DNA from: Sedimentitalea nanhaiensis DSM 24252
GTDB lineage: Bacteria; Pseudomonadota; Alphaproteobacteria; Rhodobacterales; Rhodobacteraceae
Assembly (NCBI RefSeq): GCF_000473225.1
Contig: NZ_KI421509.1
Coordinates: 543,470 to 607,469 of the forward strand
Length of the DNA stretch: 64,000 nt
Direction of reading: 5' to 3'
A program made the translations under genes and the position numbers. Under the pieces are notes generated by a model. That model worked only from the letters and a program-made list of their open reading frames with translations. It had not been told where the DNA came from and made no database searches. Of the stretch, positions 8,570 to 17,975 are shown piece after piece; the stretch's first letter is position 1, and the number at the start of each line of letters is the position of its first letter.

Positions 8570-11500
8570 ATGCAGCATTCACACCATCTGGCGCAGCTGA
8601 CCGATTGGCGCTCTGAAGTGACGCTGGTGCCCTATTCAGGGACGCAGATCCTTGATTTCGGCTTTCGGCTGGACACGCTCGAATTGAAGAATGCGCGGTT
8701 TGTCGAACGGGTCGTCGGCGGCACCGACGCGGCCGAGGAATGGGCGCTGCTGCCGCTGACCGGGGATACCGACAGCGACGCGGTTGTCGAAGAGAACGCC
8801 ACGCCTGAGGACGACGAATATTCGGTGCGCGCGGTGGCGGCGCTGGAGCCGTTCCTGTCAAAATGGATGCCGGTGCCGGTGCTGCGGATCAAGACCGACC
8901 GCGGGCCGGGCGGCGAGGAACGGTTTGATCCCGGCCCGTCCAGTTGGGCCCGCATCCGCACTGTCGAGTTGGAGGAACCGGACCCGGTGAGCGGACACAC
9001 CCATCGGGTGCAGCTGGCGCTGGATACGGCGCTGATGGCCGGGGATCAGAGTTTTCAATATGTCGCGCCCGAGCGCAGCGATGCGGAAAAGTCGCGCGAT
9101 TTCAGGTTCGTCAGCGATCCGGCGCGGATGGACTGGTTCTTGCGACGGCTGGAGCCGGACAGCGACGGGCAGATGCTGGATTTGCAGAAATGGGTGTCGG
9201 ACTGGCTGGACGACACCTTTATGTCCTATAAACGTGCCGAGCGGCCGGGACGGCGGATCACCCATAACGAGCTGCCGCATAAATTTGAGCATTGGGCGCG
9301 TTATCTGGCCTATCTGCGTCTGATCGAACACGCGGTTTCGATCCCGAAACTGCGGTTCGCCAATACGGTCAGCGTGCGCGAAAGCACCACCCCGGTCGAG
9401 GTGGAGCTGGTGCTGGACGTGGGCAATTCGCGCACCTGCGGCATCCTGATCGAGCGGTTTCCGGGTGAAACGCGGCTGGACCTGGCGCGGTCTTTTCCTT
9501 TGGAGGTGCGCGACCTGTCGCGGCCCGAATTCCATTACTCGGGCCTGTTTGAAAGCCGGGTCGAGTTTTGCGAGCATCGGATGGGCGACGAACGCTATGC
9601 CAGCCGCTCGGGCCGGCGCAACGGGTTCTTGTGGCCCAGCTTCGTGCGTATCGGTCCCGAAGCGCTGCGGCTGGTGGCGGGCGAAGAGGGGACCGAGACC
9701 GCCTCGGGGCTGTCCAGTCCGAAACGCTATCTGTGGGACGACGCGCCGATGTTGCAGGACTGGCGGTTTCATCACCATTCGGACCCCAACAACCTGCCCA
9801 AGTCCCTGCGCGCGGCGATGCGCCATCTGAACGAGGCGGGCGATGTGCTGGAACAGATCGAGGCCGATGAAAAGGCCCGGTTGCGTCCACGTGGCAAGAC
9901 GGCGAAATCCCCGGCGATCCGGCCCCGGTTTTCGCGCGCCTCGCTGTTCGGGTTCATGCTGGCCGAGATCATTGCCCATGCGCTGATACAGGTGAACGCC
10001 CCGGCCAGCCGGGCGCGGCGCCCGCAATCGGAACTGCCACGGCGGCTGGACCGGATCATCCTGACCCTGCCCACGGCAACGACGGCGCAGGAACAGGCCA
10101 TCATCCGCTCAAAGGCCAAGGGCGCGCTGGCGCTGGTCTGGGCGATGCTGGGGCTGAAGGATGGCGATAGCAGCATCAGCCGGATGCCGGAGCTGATCGT
10201 GGAATGGGACGAGGCCAGCGCAACACAGCTGGTCTATCTCTATTCCGAACTGACACAGAAATTCGACGGGAGGATAGATCGGTTTCTGGGTCTCAAGGGA
10301 ACACCCCGTGCGCGCGTGCCGGGGGCGCAGGCGGAACCGTCGCTGCGACTGGCCTGTATCGACATCGGCGGTGGCACCACGGATTTGATGGTGACGACCT
10401 ATTGGGCCGAGGCGGGCCGCATGCTGCAGCCGCGCCAGACCTTTCGCGAAGGGTTCCGGGTGGCGGGCGATGACATGCTGCAACGGATCATCGCCGCGAT
10501 CATCCTGCCGGGATTGCAAGCGTCGATCGAGGCGGCGGGTGGCCGGTTTGTCGGCGAGAAACTGCGCGAGCTTTTTGCCGGGGATATTGGCGGGCTTGAT
10601 CAGCAGAGCGTGCAGAAACGACGGCAGTTTGCGCTGCGCGTGCTGATGCCGGTTTCGATTGCCATCCTGAAGGCCTGTGAAACCGCCGGTGAGTTCCAGC
10701 CTCTGACCCTGGCGCTGCGCGATGTGCTGCCGCTGGGCGGTGAGGACCCGGCCGGCGACAGCCAGGTGCCCGAGACGCTGATTGCCTATATCGAGGAGGC
10801 AGCACGCGATCTGGGGGCGGTCGATTTCCGTCTGAAGGCTGTGGATCTGACCTTCAGTCGCGAAGACGTAGACGCCATTGCACGCGAAGTGTTCCAGAAG
10901 GCGCTGAGCAACCTGGCCGAGGTAATCGATCATCTGGGCGTGGATGTGGTGCTGTTGACGGGGCGGCCCTCGCGCCTGCCGGCGGTGCGCGCGATTTTGG
11001 AAGAGATGCTGGTGGTGCCGCCGCACCGGCTGATATCGATGCACAGCTACAAGACGGGGCGGTGGTATCCGTTCCGAGATCCGGTCACACAGCGGATCGG
11101 CGACCCGAAATCGACGGTCGCCGTCGGGGGCATGCTGATTGCCCTGTCCGAAAGCCGGATTCCGAATTTCAAGGTCGAAACCGGGGCGTTCCGGATGCAA
11201 TCCACAGCGCGCTATATCGGCGAAATGGACAGCTCGGGGCAGATCATGGCCGACCGGGTGTTGTTTGCCGATGTCGATCTGGATGCGCGCAAGACCGAAA
11301 GCGATCTGGTGGCGCAGATCACCATGTACACGCCGGTGTATCTGGGGTCGCGGCAATTGCCGCTGGAACGCTGGACCACCACGCCGCTGTACCGGCTGGA
11401 TTTTGCCACCCAGTCCGCCCAATCGCGCGCGCCGCTGGCGGTGACCTTTGAGCGCACCGAATTCGACGAGGACCCGGACCGCGAGACCAGCGAAACCGTG

Positions 11501-11653
11501 CTGCGCCGCGAAGCGATGCGCGAGGCCTTTGTGGTGAGCGAGGTCGAGGACAGCGAGGGGACCGGCATGAAGGTGAGCGAGGTCGAACTGCGTCTGCACA
11601 CGCTGGGTTTTGAGGATGACTATTGGATCGACACGGGGCTGTTCCGGTTGTGA
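8570..11653 (+). CDS. srfB: SrfB family protein, Hsp70/actin-like ATPase fold
   Basis: A 1027-residue soluble protein with no signal peptide. Three motifs of the actin/Hsp70 nucleotide-binding fold occur in order: phosphate-1 DVGNSRT (283-289), phosphate-2 DIGGGTTD (598-605) and an adenosine-type LLTGRPSRLP (about 795-804). Size and motifs fit the SrfB virulence-factor family, named from Salmonella as an SsrB-regulated factor of unknown biochemical role. It is likely a cytoplasmic ATPase that cycles on partner proteins or assembles into a scaffold. ATG 8570 is preferred over an upstream in-frame start because it avoids overlap and follows AAGGTAGGCAGG. It is followed 13 bases later by srfC, whose ribosome-binding site overlaps the srfB stop, indicating coupled translation. 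Confidence 0.88.
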   Translation: MQHSHHLAQLTDWRSEVTLVPYSGTQILDFGFRLDTLELKNARFVERVVGGTDAAEEWALLPLTGDTDSDAVVEENATPEDDEYSVRAVAALEPFLSKWMPVPVLRIKTDRGPGGEERFDPGPSSWARIRTVELEEPDPVSGHTHRVQLALDTALMAGDQSFQYVAPERSDAEKSRDFRFVSDPARMDWFLRRLEPDSDGQMLDLQKWVSDWLDDTFMSYKRAERPGRRITHNELPHKFEHWARYLAYLRLIEHAVSIPKLRFANTVSVRESTTPVEVELVLDVGNSRTCGILIERFPGETRLDLARSFPLEVRDLSRPEFHYSGLFESRVEFCEHRMGDERYASRSGRRNGFLWPSFVRIGPEALRLVAGEEGTETASGLSSPKRYLWDDAPMLQDWRFHHHSDPNNLPKSLRAAMRHLNEAGDVLEQIEADEKARLRPRGKTAKSPAIRPRFSRASLFGFMLAEIIAHALIQVNAPASRARRPQSELPRRLDRIILTLPTATTAQEQAIIRSKAKGALALVWAMLGLKDGDSSISRMPELIVEWDEASATQLVYLYSELTQKFDGRIDRFLGLKGTPRARVPGAQAEPSLRLACIDIGGGTTDLMVTTYWAEAGRMLQPRQTFREGFRVAGDDMLQRIIAAIILPGLQASIEAAGGRFVGEKLRELFAGDIGGLDQQSVQKRRQFALRVLMPVSIAILKACETAGEFQPLTLALRDVLPLGGEDPAGDSQVPETLIAYIEEAARDLGAVDFRLKAVDLTFSREDVDAIAREVFQKALSNLAEVIDHLGVDVVLLTGRPSRLPAVRAILEEMLVVPPHRLISMHSYKTGRWYPFRDPVTQRIGDPKSTVAVGGMLIALSESRIPNFKVETGAFRMQSTARYIGEMDSSGQIMADRVLFADVDLDARKTESDLVAQITMYTPVYLGSRQLPLERWTTTPLYRLDFATQSAQSRAPLAVTFERTEFDEDPDRETSETVLRREAMREAFVVSEVEDSEGTGMKVSEVELRLHTLGFEDDYWIDTGLFRL

Positions 11654-11666
11654 GGAGGGCGCGGGT

Positions 11667-14309
11667 ATGAGCACACAGGACCAAGATCAACTGGCGGCGG
11701 ACTGTCGCGAATTTGCCAAGTTGACCGAACAGGCGCTGGCCTGGATCACCGATGCGGACAACGCCGAACTGGTCGGGTCGGAAACCAAGTCTCTGGTGCA
11801 GATGATGCGGCGCGGCGCGCGTCGGGCGCGGCGTCTGGCCCGCGCGGCGCAAAGCCGCATGTCGGTCAGTGTGTTTGGCCCCAGCCAGGCGGGCAAGTCG
11901 TTTCTGGTCTCGGTGCTGGCGCGCCCCGAGGACGGCCCGCTGGTGGCCGATTTTAACGGTCCGGGCGGCACCCTGGATTACATCCGCGAGATCAACCCCG
12001 AGGGCGAAGGCGAAAGCACGGGTCTGGTGACGCGGTTCACCATGGACCATGCCCCGACGCCGGACGGGTATCCGGTGCGACTGACTCTGCTGAGCGAGGC
12101 GGATATCATCCGCACTCTGCTGAACAGTTTTTTCATGGATGGCGACCGCAGCGAACCCAGCCCCGAGGCTGCCGAGATCGCAGCCCATCTGGATGCGTTC
12201 AAGGCCCGCGCCGGGGCCGGACGCGCCGGCATGAGCCAGGACGACGTGCATGAGATCGGCGAATATGTCGAGACGGCGTTTGGGCGCGAAGCCTATGCCG
12301 TTGCGCTGCGCCCGTTCTGGGAAGACGCGGCGGTGATTGCGCCGGGGCTCAGCCCCGAGGACCGCGCGGCGTTTTTTGCGTTGCTGTGGGGGGGGCATGC
12401 CGCGCTGTCGGAACTTTATACGCGGCTGGCCAAGGCGCTGGCACAGTTGGGCCATGTCGATCAGGTCTTTGCCGGTCTCGACGCGCTGGTACCGCGCGAA
12501 ACATCCATCATCGACGTCAAGACCCTGAGCGGGGCGGCGGATGGCGCGCCTTTGGCTGTGGTGGCGGCCGATGGCCAGCCGGTGTCCCTGCCGCGGTCGA
12601 TCATCTGTGGTCTGGCGGCTGAACTGGTCCTGCCGATGCAGAGCCTGCCCTCGGCGATGTTTGCGGAAACCGATCTGCTGGATTTCCCCGGTGCGCGCAA
12701 CCGTTTTGAGCAGGATCTGGGCAAGGCGTTTGACGACAATGCCGCCGCCATCCTGCCCGAGCTGCTATTGCGCGGCAAGGTTGCTTATCTGTTCGACCGT
12801 TATGTGCAAAATCAGGAGATTACCTCGATGTTGTTGTGTGTGCCGGACAGTAACATGGAAACGGTGGACCTGCCCGGACTGGTACAGAACTGGATCGGCA
12901 CCACCCACGGCGCGACCCCCGAATTGCGGGCGCAAAGCGCGTGCGTGCTGTTTGTGGTGCTGACCAAGTTCGACAAGCATCTGGGAGATTCCGCCGCCGA
13001 GGGCGGTGACGAAACCCGGTTTGAACGGCGCTTGGGGGCGTCGCTGCTGGAAAAATTCGGACGTGGCAGCGATAATTGGGTCGGTGAATGGGAGCCGGGG
13101 CGGGCGTTTGACAACTGTTTCTGGCTGCGTAATCCGAATTTCTATGTCGACGGGCTGATGGAATATGATCCGGACAAGCGCGAGCGGCAGATCCGTACCG
13201 ACAAGCAGGCCCGCATCGCCGAGTTGCGCGCGGGCTGTCTGGCCGCGCCGTCGGTACAGCGCCATTTTGCGGATCCCAAGGCGGCCTGGGATGCGGCGCT
13301 GTCGCTGAATGACGGCGGAGTCAGCTATTTGACTGCGGCGCTGGAACGGGTCTGCAAACCCGACAGCAAGCTGCGCCAGATCCGTGCCCAGTTGCAGCAG
13401 GCCCAATCCGAGTTGAAACAGGCCATCGCCCCCTACCATGTCAGTGACGATGTGCAGGCCCGGATTGCCGAGAAACAGCAATCGGTGACGCGGGTGATCG
13501 ACGATCTGGAACAGGCGCTGGCGCGGCACCGGTTTGGCGCGGTTCTGGCGGCGCTGATGGTCGATCAGGATGAGATCGAGGGGCGCATCGCGCGGGTGCC
13601 CAGTTCGGTACGGATCACCAGTGCGGTCAGTGCGGCCGGCGAAACGCGGGATGCACCGGTGCTGCAGCGTCCGGCGCGCCCCGATCGCGCACCGGTGGCA
13701 GTGACCCGGCCTGACGCGGCGGCGGCACCGGATTCGGATATCCGCACCATGACGCTTGAGCAGTTTCAGGCCGAGACCGCGATCGAGATCTGGATCGACC
13801 GGATGAAGCAGTTCCGTGACGACCGTACCCGGCGCGGGGCCTATGGTCTGGGCGAAACCACCACCGGGGATCTGGTGGCCGAGCTGATCCATGCCGCGCG
13901 CCGCACCGGGTTGGGACGGCGGACAGCGGCGCAGCTGGAACAGGTGAATTTTGGCCTGAACGTCGAGAAACAGGCGCAGCCTGCCTCAATCCTGGGGGCC
14001 GAGAGCATCAACGGATTTGTCGCAACGCTGGGGATGGACGAAATTCCGCCAAAGGATCGGCCACAGGTGCAGACGCCCGACGGCAACAGCCGCCCGATTT
14101 TCCAACACGCTCCCGCGGCGGACACCGTGGACGATCTGCCCGCGCAACCGCGCGCGGTCGCGCACCAGGTCTGGACCGACTGGGTCTTTGCGCTGGACGC
14201 GGCGTTTGTGGCCAATGCCAAGGACGGCATCGGTGGCGAGATCAACGTCGAGCAGAACTTGCGGCTGGGGCAGATCCTGGCGGCGCTGGACGGGTGCGCG
14301 GCGGTATGA
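11667..14309 (+). CDS. srfC: SrfC family protein, GTPase-like
   Basis: An 880-residue cytosolic protein of the SrfC/Virul_Fac family. GTPase motifs are readable: P-loop GPSQAGKS (71-78), a DFPG G3-type motif (339-342) and a TKFD G4-type motif (433-436). The very long spacing between P-loop and G3, plus long helical stretches after 590, resembles large dynamin-like or dynamin-related GTPases more than small ones. A strong Shine-Dalgarno, GAGGAGGG, overlaps the srfB stop 8 bases before ATG 11667. The end overlaps the next start in ATGA. I infer a nucleotide switch acting with SrfB; no biochemical role is established for the family. Confidence 0.87.
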   Translation: MSTQDQDQLAADCREFAKLTEQALAWITDADNAELVGSETKSLVQMMRRGARRARRLARAAQSRMSVSVFGPSQAGKSFLVSVLARPEDGPLVADFNGPGGTLDYIREINPEGEGESTGLVTRFTMDHAPTPDGYPVRLTLLSEADIIRTLLNSFFMDGDRSEPSPEAAEIAAHLDAFKARAGAGRAGMSQDDVHEIGEYVETAFGREAYAVALRPFWEDAAVIAPGLSPEDRAAFFALLWGGHAALSELYTRLAKALAQLGHVDQVFAGLDALVPRETSIIDVKTLSGAADGAPLAVVAADGQPVSLPRSIICGLAAELVLPMQSLPSAMFAETDLLDFPGARNRFEQDLGKAFDDNAAAILPELLLRGKVAYLFDRYVQNQEITSMLLCVPDSNMETVDLPGLVQNWIGTTHGATPELRAQSACVLFVVLTKFDKHLGDSAAEGGDETRFERRLGASLLEKFGRGSDNWVGEWEPGRAFDNCFWLRNPNFYVDGLMEYDPDKRERQIRTDKQARIAELRAGCLAAPSVQRHFADPKAAWDAALSLNDGGVSYLTAALERVCKPDSKLRQIRAQLQQAQSELKQAIAPYHVSDDVQARIAEKQQSVTRVIDDLEQALARHRFGAVLAALMVDQDEIEGRIARVPSSVRITSAVSAAGETRDAPVLQRPARPDRAPVAVTRPDAAAAPDSDIRTMTLEQFQAETAIEIWIDRMKQFRDDRTRRGAYGLGETTTGDLVAELIHAARRTGLGRRTAAQLEQVNFGLNVEKQAQPASILGAESINGFVATLGMDEIPPKDRPQVQTPDGNSRPIFQHAPAADTVDDLPAQPRAVAHQVWTDWVFALDAAFVANAKDGIGGEINVEQNLRLGQILAALDGCAAV

Positions 14310-15328
14310 GCCTGACGATTCATCCAGACCCCCAGCACCCGGCGGGCGGTTATGCGTTTCTCGAACTGCCGTCGGGCAGTCTGCCGGATGCACCGGTGTC
14401 GGTGGCCGTGTTTGATTCCTATGGCGAGCGCTGGCTGGCCCCGCACCCGGAGCAGGGTGACCGGATCGATATCGGTGACGCCGTATGGCAGGCGGATCGC
14501 GTCGGGTTTGGTCCCTATGAGGTACATCGCCACGATGGGGCCGACTGGGTCCGGATCGGCCCCGAAATCGTCAATCGGCTGGACGAATACATGCCCTTGC
14601 GTATCGAGGTAGACCGGCAGGGCTATGATGTGTCCTGGCCCGATGACGTTCCGCCCCGTGCCGGTGCGGCGGTACTGGGCGGTCTGCGTCCGGTGGCGCG
14701 CAAGATGGCCGAAGCGTCGGCGGATCGACTGGTCGGAACGCGCCCGGCCGATACTCTGGATCCACCCGAAGTTGAAGAGACTGTCCTTGTGCAGCCGCCA
14801 ATCGCCGAGCCGACGGCGCCGGAACCGGCGGGACGGAGAATTCGAATAGGCAGCCTGATCTGGCCTCTGGCGGTCTTGATGGTGGCTGGGGCCGTTGCGG
14901 CCTGGTACCTCTGGCCTCTACCGGACGATGACCAGGCCGGGGAAACCGAGGCCGAGCATTGCAGCCTTGCCGCCCTGTCGGCCGTTGCGGGTGGGTTCAC
15001 CGCCATTGCCGACGCGATCCGGAAATGCGGTGCCGATGTCTCGGCCGATACGGCCCTGCGTCTGGTCGAAGAGGCCGCCGCGCAAGACGATGGCGACGCG
15101 CTGCTGCTGTTCGGCACGCTTTATGATGGCACCCGGCTGGATCCGCGCATCGAGACTCTGGTGGGGCTGACCTTTGAGGATGATCCAGCCAAGGCGGCGG
15201 AATACTATGCCCGCGCGGCGGGTGCCGGTGCAGCCGGGGCCCAAGGCCATCTTGCGGATATCTGCCAGATCCTGTCCGCGTCCACTGCGACCTTAGCCAA
15301 AGGGGCTTATGATGATTTCTGTTCGTAA
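14306..15328 (+). CDS. Single-pass membrane protein with Sel1-like C-terminal repeats
   Basis: A 340-residue protein whose start overlaps the srfC stop (ATGA), so the two are coupled. Residues 1-110 form a compact cytosolic beta-rich domain (GDRIDIGDAVWQADRVGFGP), followed by a Pro/Glu linker, a membrane helix (about 184-204) and a periplasmic part of about 135 residues. The latter contains Sel1/TPR-like helices (DGDALLLFGTLYDGT, then DPAKAAEYYARAAGAGA). Sel1 repeats usually mediate protein-protein contacts. Placement directly after srfC suggests it docks SrfC at the inner membrane and presents a periplasmic binding surface. The gene overlaps the next one by 20 bases. Confidence 0.72.
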   Translation: MSLTIHPDPQHPAGGYAFLELPSGSLPDAPVSVAVFDSYGERWLAPHPEQGDRIDIGDAVWQADRVGFGPYEVHRHDGADWVRIGPEIVNRLDEYMPLRIEVDRQGYDVSWPDDVPPRAGAAVLGGLRPVARKMAEASADRLVGTRPADTLDPPEVEETVLVQPPIAEPTAPEPAGRRIRIGSLIWPLAVLMVAGAVAAWYLWPLPDDDQAGETEAEHCSLAALSAVAGGFTAIADAIRKCGADVSADTALRLVEEAAAQDDGDALLLFGTLYDGTRLDPRIETLVGLTFEDDPAKAAEYYARAAGAGAAGAQGHLADICQILSASTATLAKGAYDDFCS

Positions 15329-17252
15329 ACGGTTGCCTGCCTGTGTCATTGCGCTGACCCTTGGGGTGACGGCGGCCCTTGGCGGTGCGGTCGCGCCGGT
15401 CTGGGGCCAGAACACCGAGCGACCGTTGTTGGCCGAAGGGCGCAAGACGGTCTATCAAAGGGTTCTGACCCGTCCGGGCGCGCTGCATCACGCGGACCCC
15501 GGTGCCGACCCGACGCGGGGCTATCCGGCGTTCCAGCCGTTGTATGTCTATGGTGCGCAAGCGGGATGGTATCAGGTGGGTCCGTCGGTTTCGGGCGGGC
15601 CGACCGGCTGGGTCAGGGCCGAGTCGGTCGTGCCCTGGAAACAGAATATCGTCGCCGCCTTTACCAACAGCGCCGGGCGCAAACGTCAGTTCCTGTTTGC
15701 CGACGAAGACAAGCTGCGCAACCTGATGGAGCATGAAAGCTTGCGCGGCATGCAGGACCGGATGCTGGCCGAGATCGCCGCCGGGTCCGTGCCCGAAGAA
15801 CGCGGCATTGTCGCAGTGGAACCGCCGGAATTCGTCAATATCGTCGATCAGCTGTATCTGATGCCGATCCTCGATTTCGCCCAGGATCTGCACCCGCTGA
15901 ACTACGAAGAGAATCTGTTGATGAAGGTCGCATCGGTGCCGCTGCGCGAGGATGGCAAACCGGCGCAGGCGTCGTCGGCCAGTTTCGATGCGGGCATTGT
16001 GTTCGTGTTTGATACCACCCAATCGATGGATCCGTATATTCAGCGCACCCAGGCGGCGGTGGAAAAGATCGTCAAGGATCTGCAAGGCACCGAGATTGGC
16101 GACCGGGTGCAGTTCGGCGTGGTGGCGTTTCGCGACAACACCGCCGCCGCGCCCGAACTGGAATACCGCACGCGCACCCTGTTGCCGTTGCAGCGGCGGC
16201 AGGATCAGACCCCTGTGGTGGCCACGATCCGCGCCGCCACACGGGTGGCGCAGGCCAATTCGCCCGGATTCAACGAAGACAGCCTGGCCGGGGTCGAGGA
16301 TGCGGTCGATCTGACCGATTGGACCGGCGGTGGCAGTGATCCGTTCGACGCGCGTATCGTGATCCTGATCACCGATGCCGGACCCAAGGATGTGCGCGAT
16401 CCCAACGCGCGCAGCCAGATCGGGGCCAAGGAATTGCAGCGCAACGCCCAGGACAAGGGGGTGGCGGTCATGACCCTGCACCTGCAGACCCCTGCCGGGG
16501 GCGATGCCCAGCATGCCTATGCCGCCAGTCAGTATCGCGATCTGTCGCGGTTTCATGACAACACGTTTTACTACGGCATCGAGGACGGCTCGCCGCAGGC
16601 GTTTCAGGATACGGTGACCTTGTTGGTCACCGCCCTGACCGACGTGATCAGGGTGGCGCGCAATGAAAACCGCGTTCTCAGCCCGCAAGACACCGGGCCG
16701 GAGCTGGTCAATCTGGGGCTGGCTTTGCAGTTGGCCTATCTGGGGCGGCTCAAGGGCACGCAGGCCCCTGACGTGATCGAGGGCTGGGTCTCGGAAAAGG
16801 CGGTCGAGGATCCCACCCGGCTGGCCATCGAGCCGCGACTGCTGGTCACCAAGAACGAGATGGCGACGATGGCGGATCTGCTGTCCGAATTGCTGACGCT
16901 GGGAGAACAGAGCCGGGGCGCCGAAGACGCTGCAAATTTCTTTTCCCAGGTGCGCGATGTGGTTGCGCGGATGGCGCAGAACCCCGACCGGCTGATCAAT
17001 ACCGACAGCGAGACATTGGGCGGGGCGCTCGAATTTCTTGAGGATCTGCCCTATGAAAGCCAGTTGATGCTGACCACACAGGAACGGTGGGCGCAGAGCG
17101 CGATGAACCGGCGGGCGATTCTGGACGGGATGCGCCAGAAACTGGTGCAATACCGCAAGTGGCTGTTGGATCCGGCGGTCTGGACGCCGCTGTATGACGG
17201 TGCGCCGGATGGGGAATATGTCTTTGCCATGCCCTTTGATGTGTTGCCCTGA
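15309..17252 (+). CDS. Secreted von Willebrand factor A domain protein
   Basis: A 647-residue protein with a signal peptide (about 1-33, cleavage near VWGQ-N). An SH3-like domain follows (about 40-115), with YVYGAQAGWYQVG and GPTGWVRAESVVPW motifs. A VWA domain spans about 225-430 with an intact MIDAS: DTTQS (235-239), the VVAFRDN strand and the ITDAGP aspartate. The last 200 residues are helical. VWA domains bind metal-dependent protein ligands; the SH3-like part could contact peptidoglycan. It starts inside the upstream gene (20-base overlap) and ends six bases before an ABC ATPase gene. The domain set suggests a periplasmic sensor or adaptor of the cluster. Confidence 0.85.
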   Translation: MMISVRKRLPACVIALTLGVTAALGGAVAPVWGQNTERPLLAEGRKTVYQRVLTRPGALHHADPGADPTRGYPAFQPLYVYGAQAGWYQVGPSVSGGPTGWVRAESVVPWKQNIVAAFTNSAGRKRQFLFADEDKLRNLMEHESLRGMQDRMLAEIAAGSVPEERGIVAVEPPEFVNIVDQLYLMPILDFAQDLHPLNYEENLLMKVASVPLREDGKPAQASSASFDAGIVFVFDTTQSMDPYIQRTQAAVEKIVKDLQGTEIGDRVQFGVVAFRDNTAAAPELEYRTRTLLPLQRRQDQTPVVATIRAATRVAQANSPGFNEDSLAGVEDAVDLTDWTGGGSDPFDARIVILITDAGPKDVRDPNARSQIGAKELQRNAQDKGVAVMTLHLQTPAGGDAQHAYAASQYRDLSRFHDNTFYYGIEDGSPQAFQDTVTLLVTALTDVIRVARNENRVLSPQDTGPELVNLGLALQLAYLGRLKGTQAPDVIEGWVSEKAVEDPTRLAIEPRLLVTKNEMATMADLLSELLTLGEQSRGAEDAANFFSQVRDVVARMAQNPDRLINTDSETLGGALEFLEDLPYESQLMLTTQERWAQSAMNRRAILDGMRQKLVQYRKWLLDPAVWTPLYDGAPDGEYVFAMPFDVLP

Positions 17253-17258
17253 CCGCCG

Positions 17259-17975
17259 ATGACCGCTGGCCTGTACATGCGCGATGGTCACGTCAGCCTG
17301 CGCGATGGCGACCGGCAGTTTCGGCTGCAGATCGATCACTTGCAGGTGCGACCCGGACAGGCGGTGGCGCTGACCGGTACCAGCGGATCGGGCAAGACCC
17401 TGTTGCTGGAACTGCTCGGGCTGCTGCGCGCGCCGGGGCGGGGAACACGGTATGTTTGCGGCGACCGCGATCTGGCCGCGCTATGGGACAGGGGGGCGCG
17501 CAACACCGAGCTTGCGGCGATGCGCGGGCGGCTGTTCGGGTTTGTCCCGCAGACTGGCGGTCTGATGCCGTTTCTCACCGTCGCCGAGAACATCGCCTTG
17601 CCGCAACGGGTGAATGGATGTCCGGATGCGGCGGGGTGCGCCGCGTTGATCGACAGATTGGGATTGAACGCTGTTGCCGCGCTGATGCCCGGCGCGCTTT
17701 CGATCGGTCAGCGCCAACGGGTCGCCATTGCGCGGGCACTGGCCCATCGCCCGCCCTTTGTCATCGCCGATGAACCCACCGCAGCGCTGGACAACGACAG
17801 CGCGGATGGGGTTCTGGAACTGTTGTTGGAAACAGCGCGTCAGCAGGAGACCGGCGTGATCCTGTCCAGTCATGATATCGCGCGTATTGCCCGGTTTGGC
17901 GTTCCGCGCCTGCATCTGACGACCCGGACCCGCGGCGCGCAGGTGACCGGCACGCTCGCAGGCCTGACATGCTGA
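17259..17975 (+). CDS. ABC transporter ATPase, MacB/LolD-like
   Basis: A 238-residue ABC ATPase with all core motifs: Walker A GTSGSGKT (40-47), Q-loop FVPQTGG, signature LSIGQRQR, Walker B FVIADEPTAALD and H-loop SSHD. The overall pattern matches the LolD/MacB/FtsE branch, whose partners are FtsX-type permeases rather than classical importers. The next gene is exactly such a permease and overlaps by seven bases. Together they form a mechanotransmission-type transporter, which in known systems extracts lipoproteins, moves periplasmic cargo or controls periplasmic hydrolases. Position after the VWA gene suggests it serves the srf-like cluster. Confidence 0.9.
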   Translation: MTAGLYMRDGHVSLRDGDRQFRLQIDHLQVRPGQAVALTGTSGSGKTLLLELLGLLRAPGRGTRYVCGDRDLAALWDRGARNTELAAMRGRLFGFVPQTGGLMPFLTVAENIALPQRVNGCPDAAGCAALIDRLGLNAVAALMPGALSIGQRQRVAIARALAHRPPFVIADEPTAALDNDSADGVLELLLETARQQETGVILSSHDIARIARFGVPRLHLTTRTRGAQVTGTLAGLTC

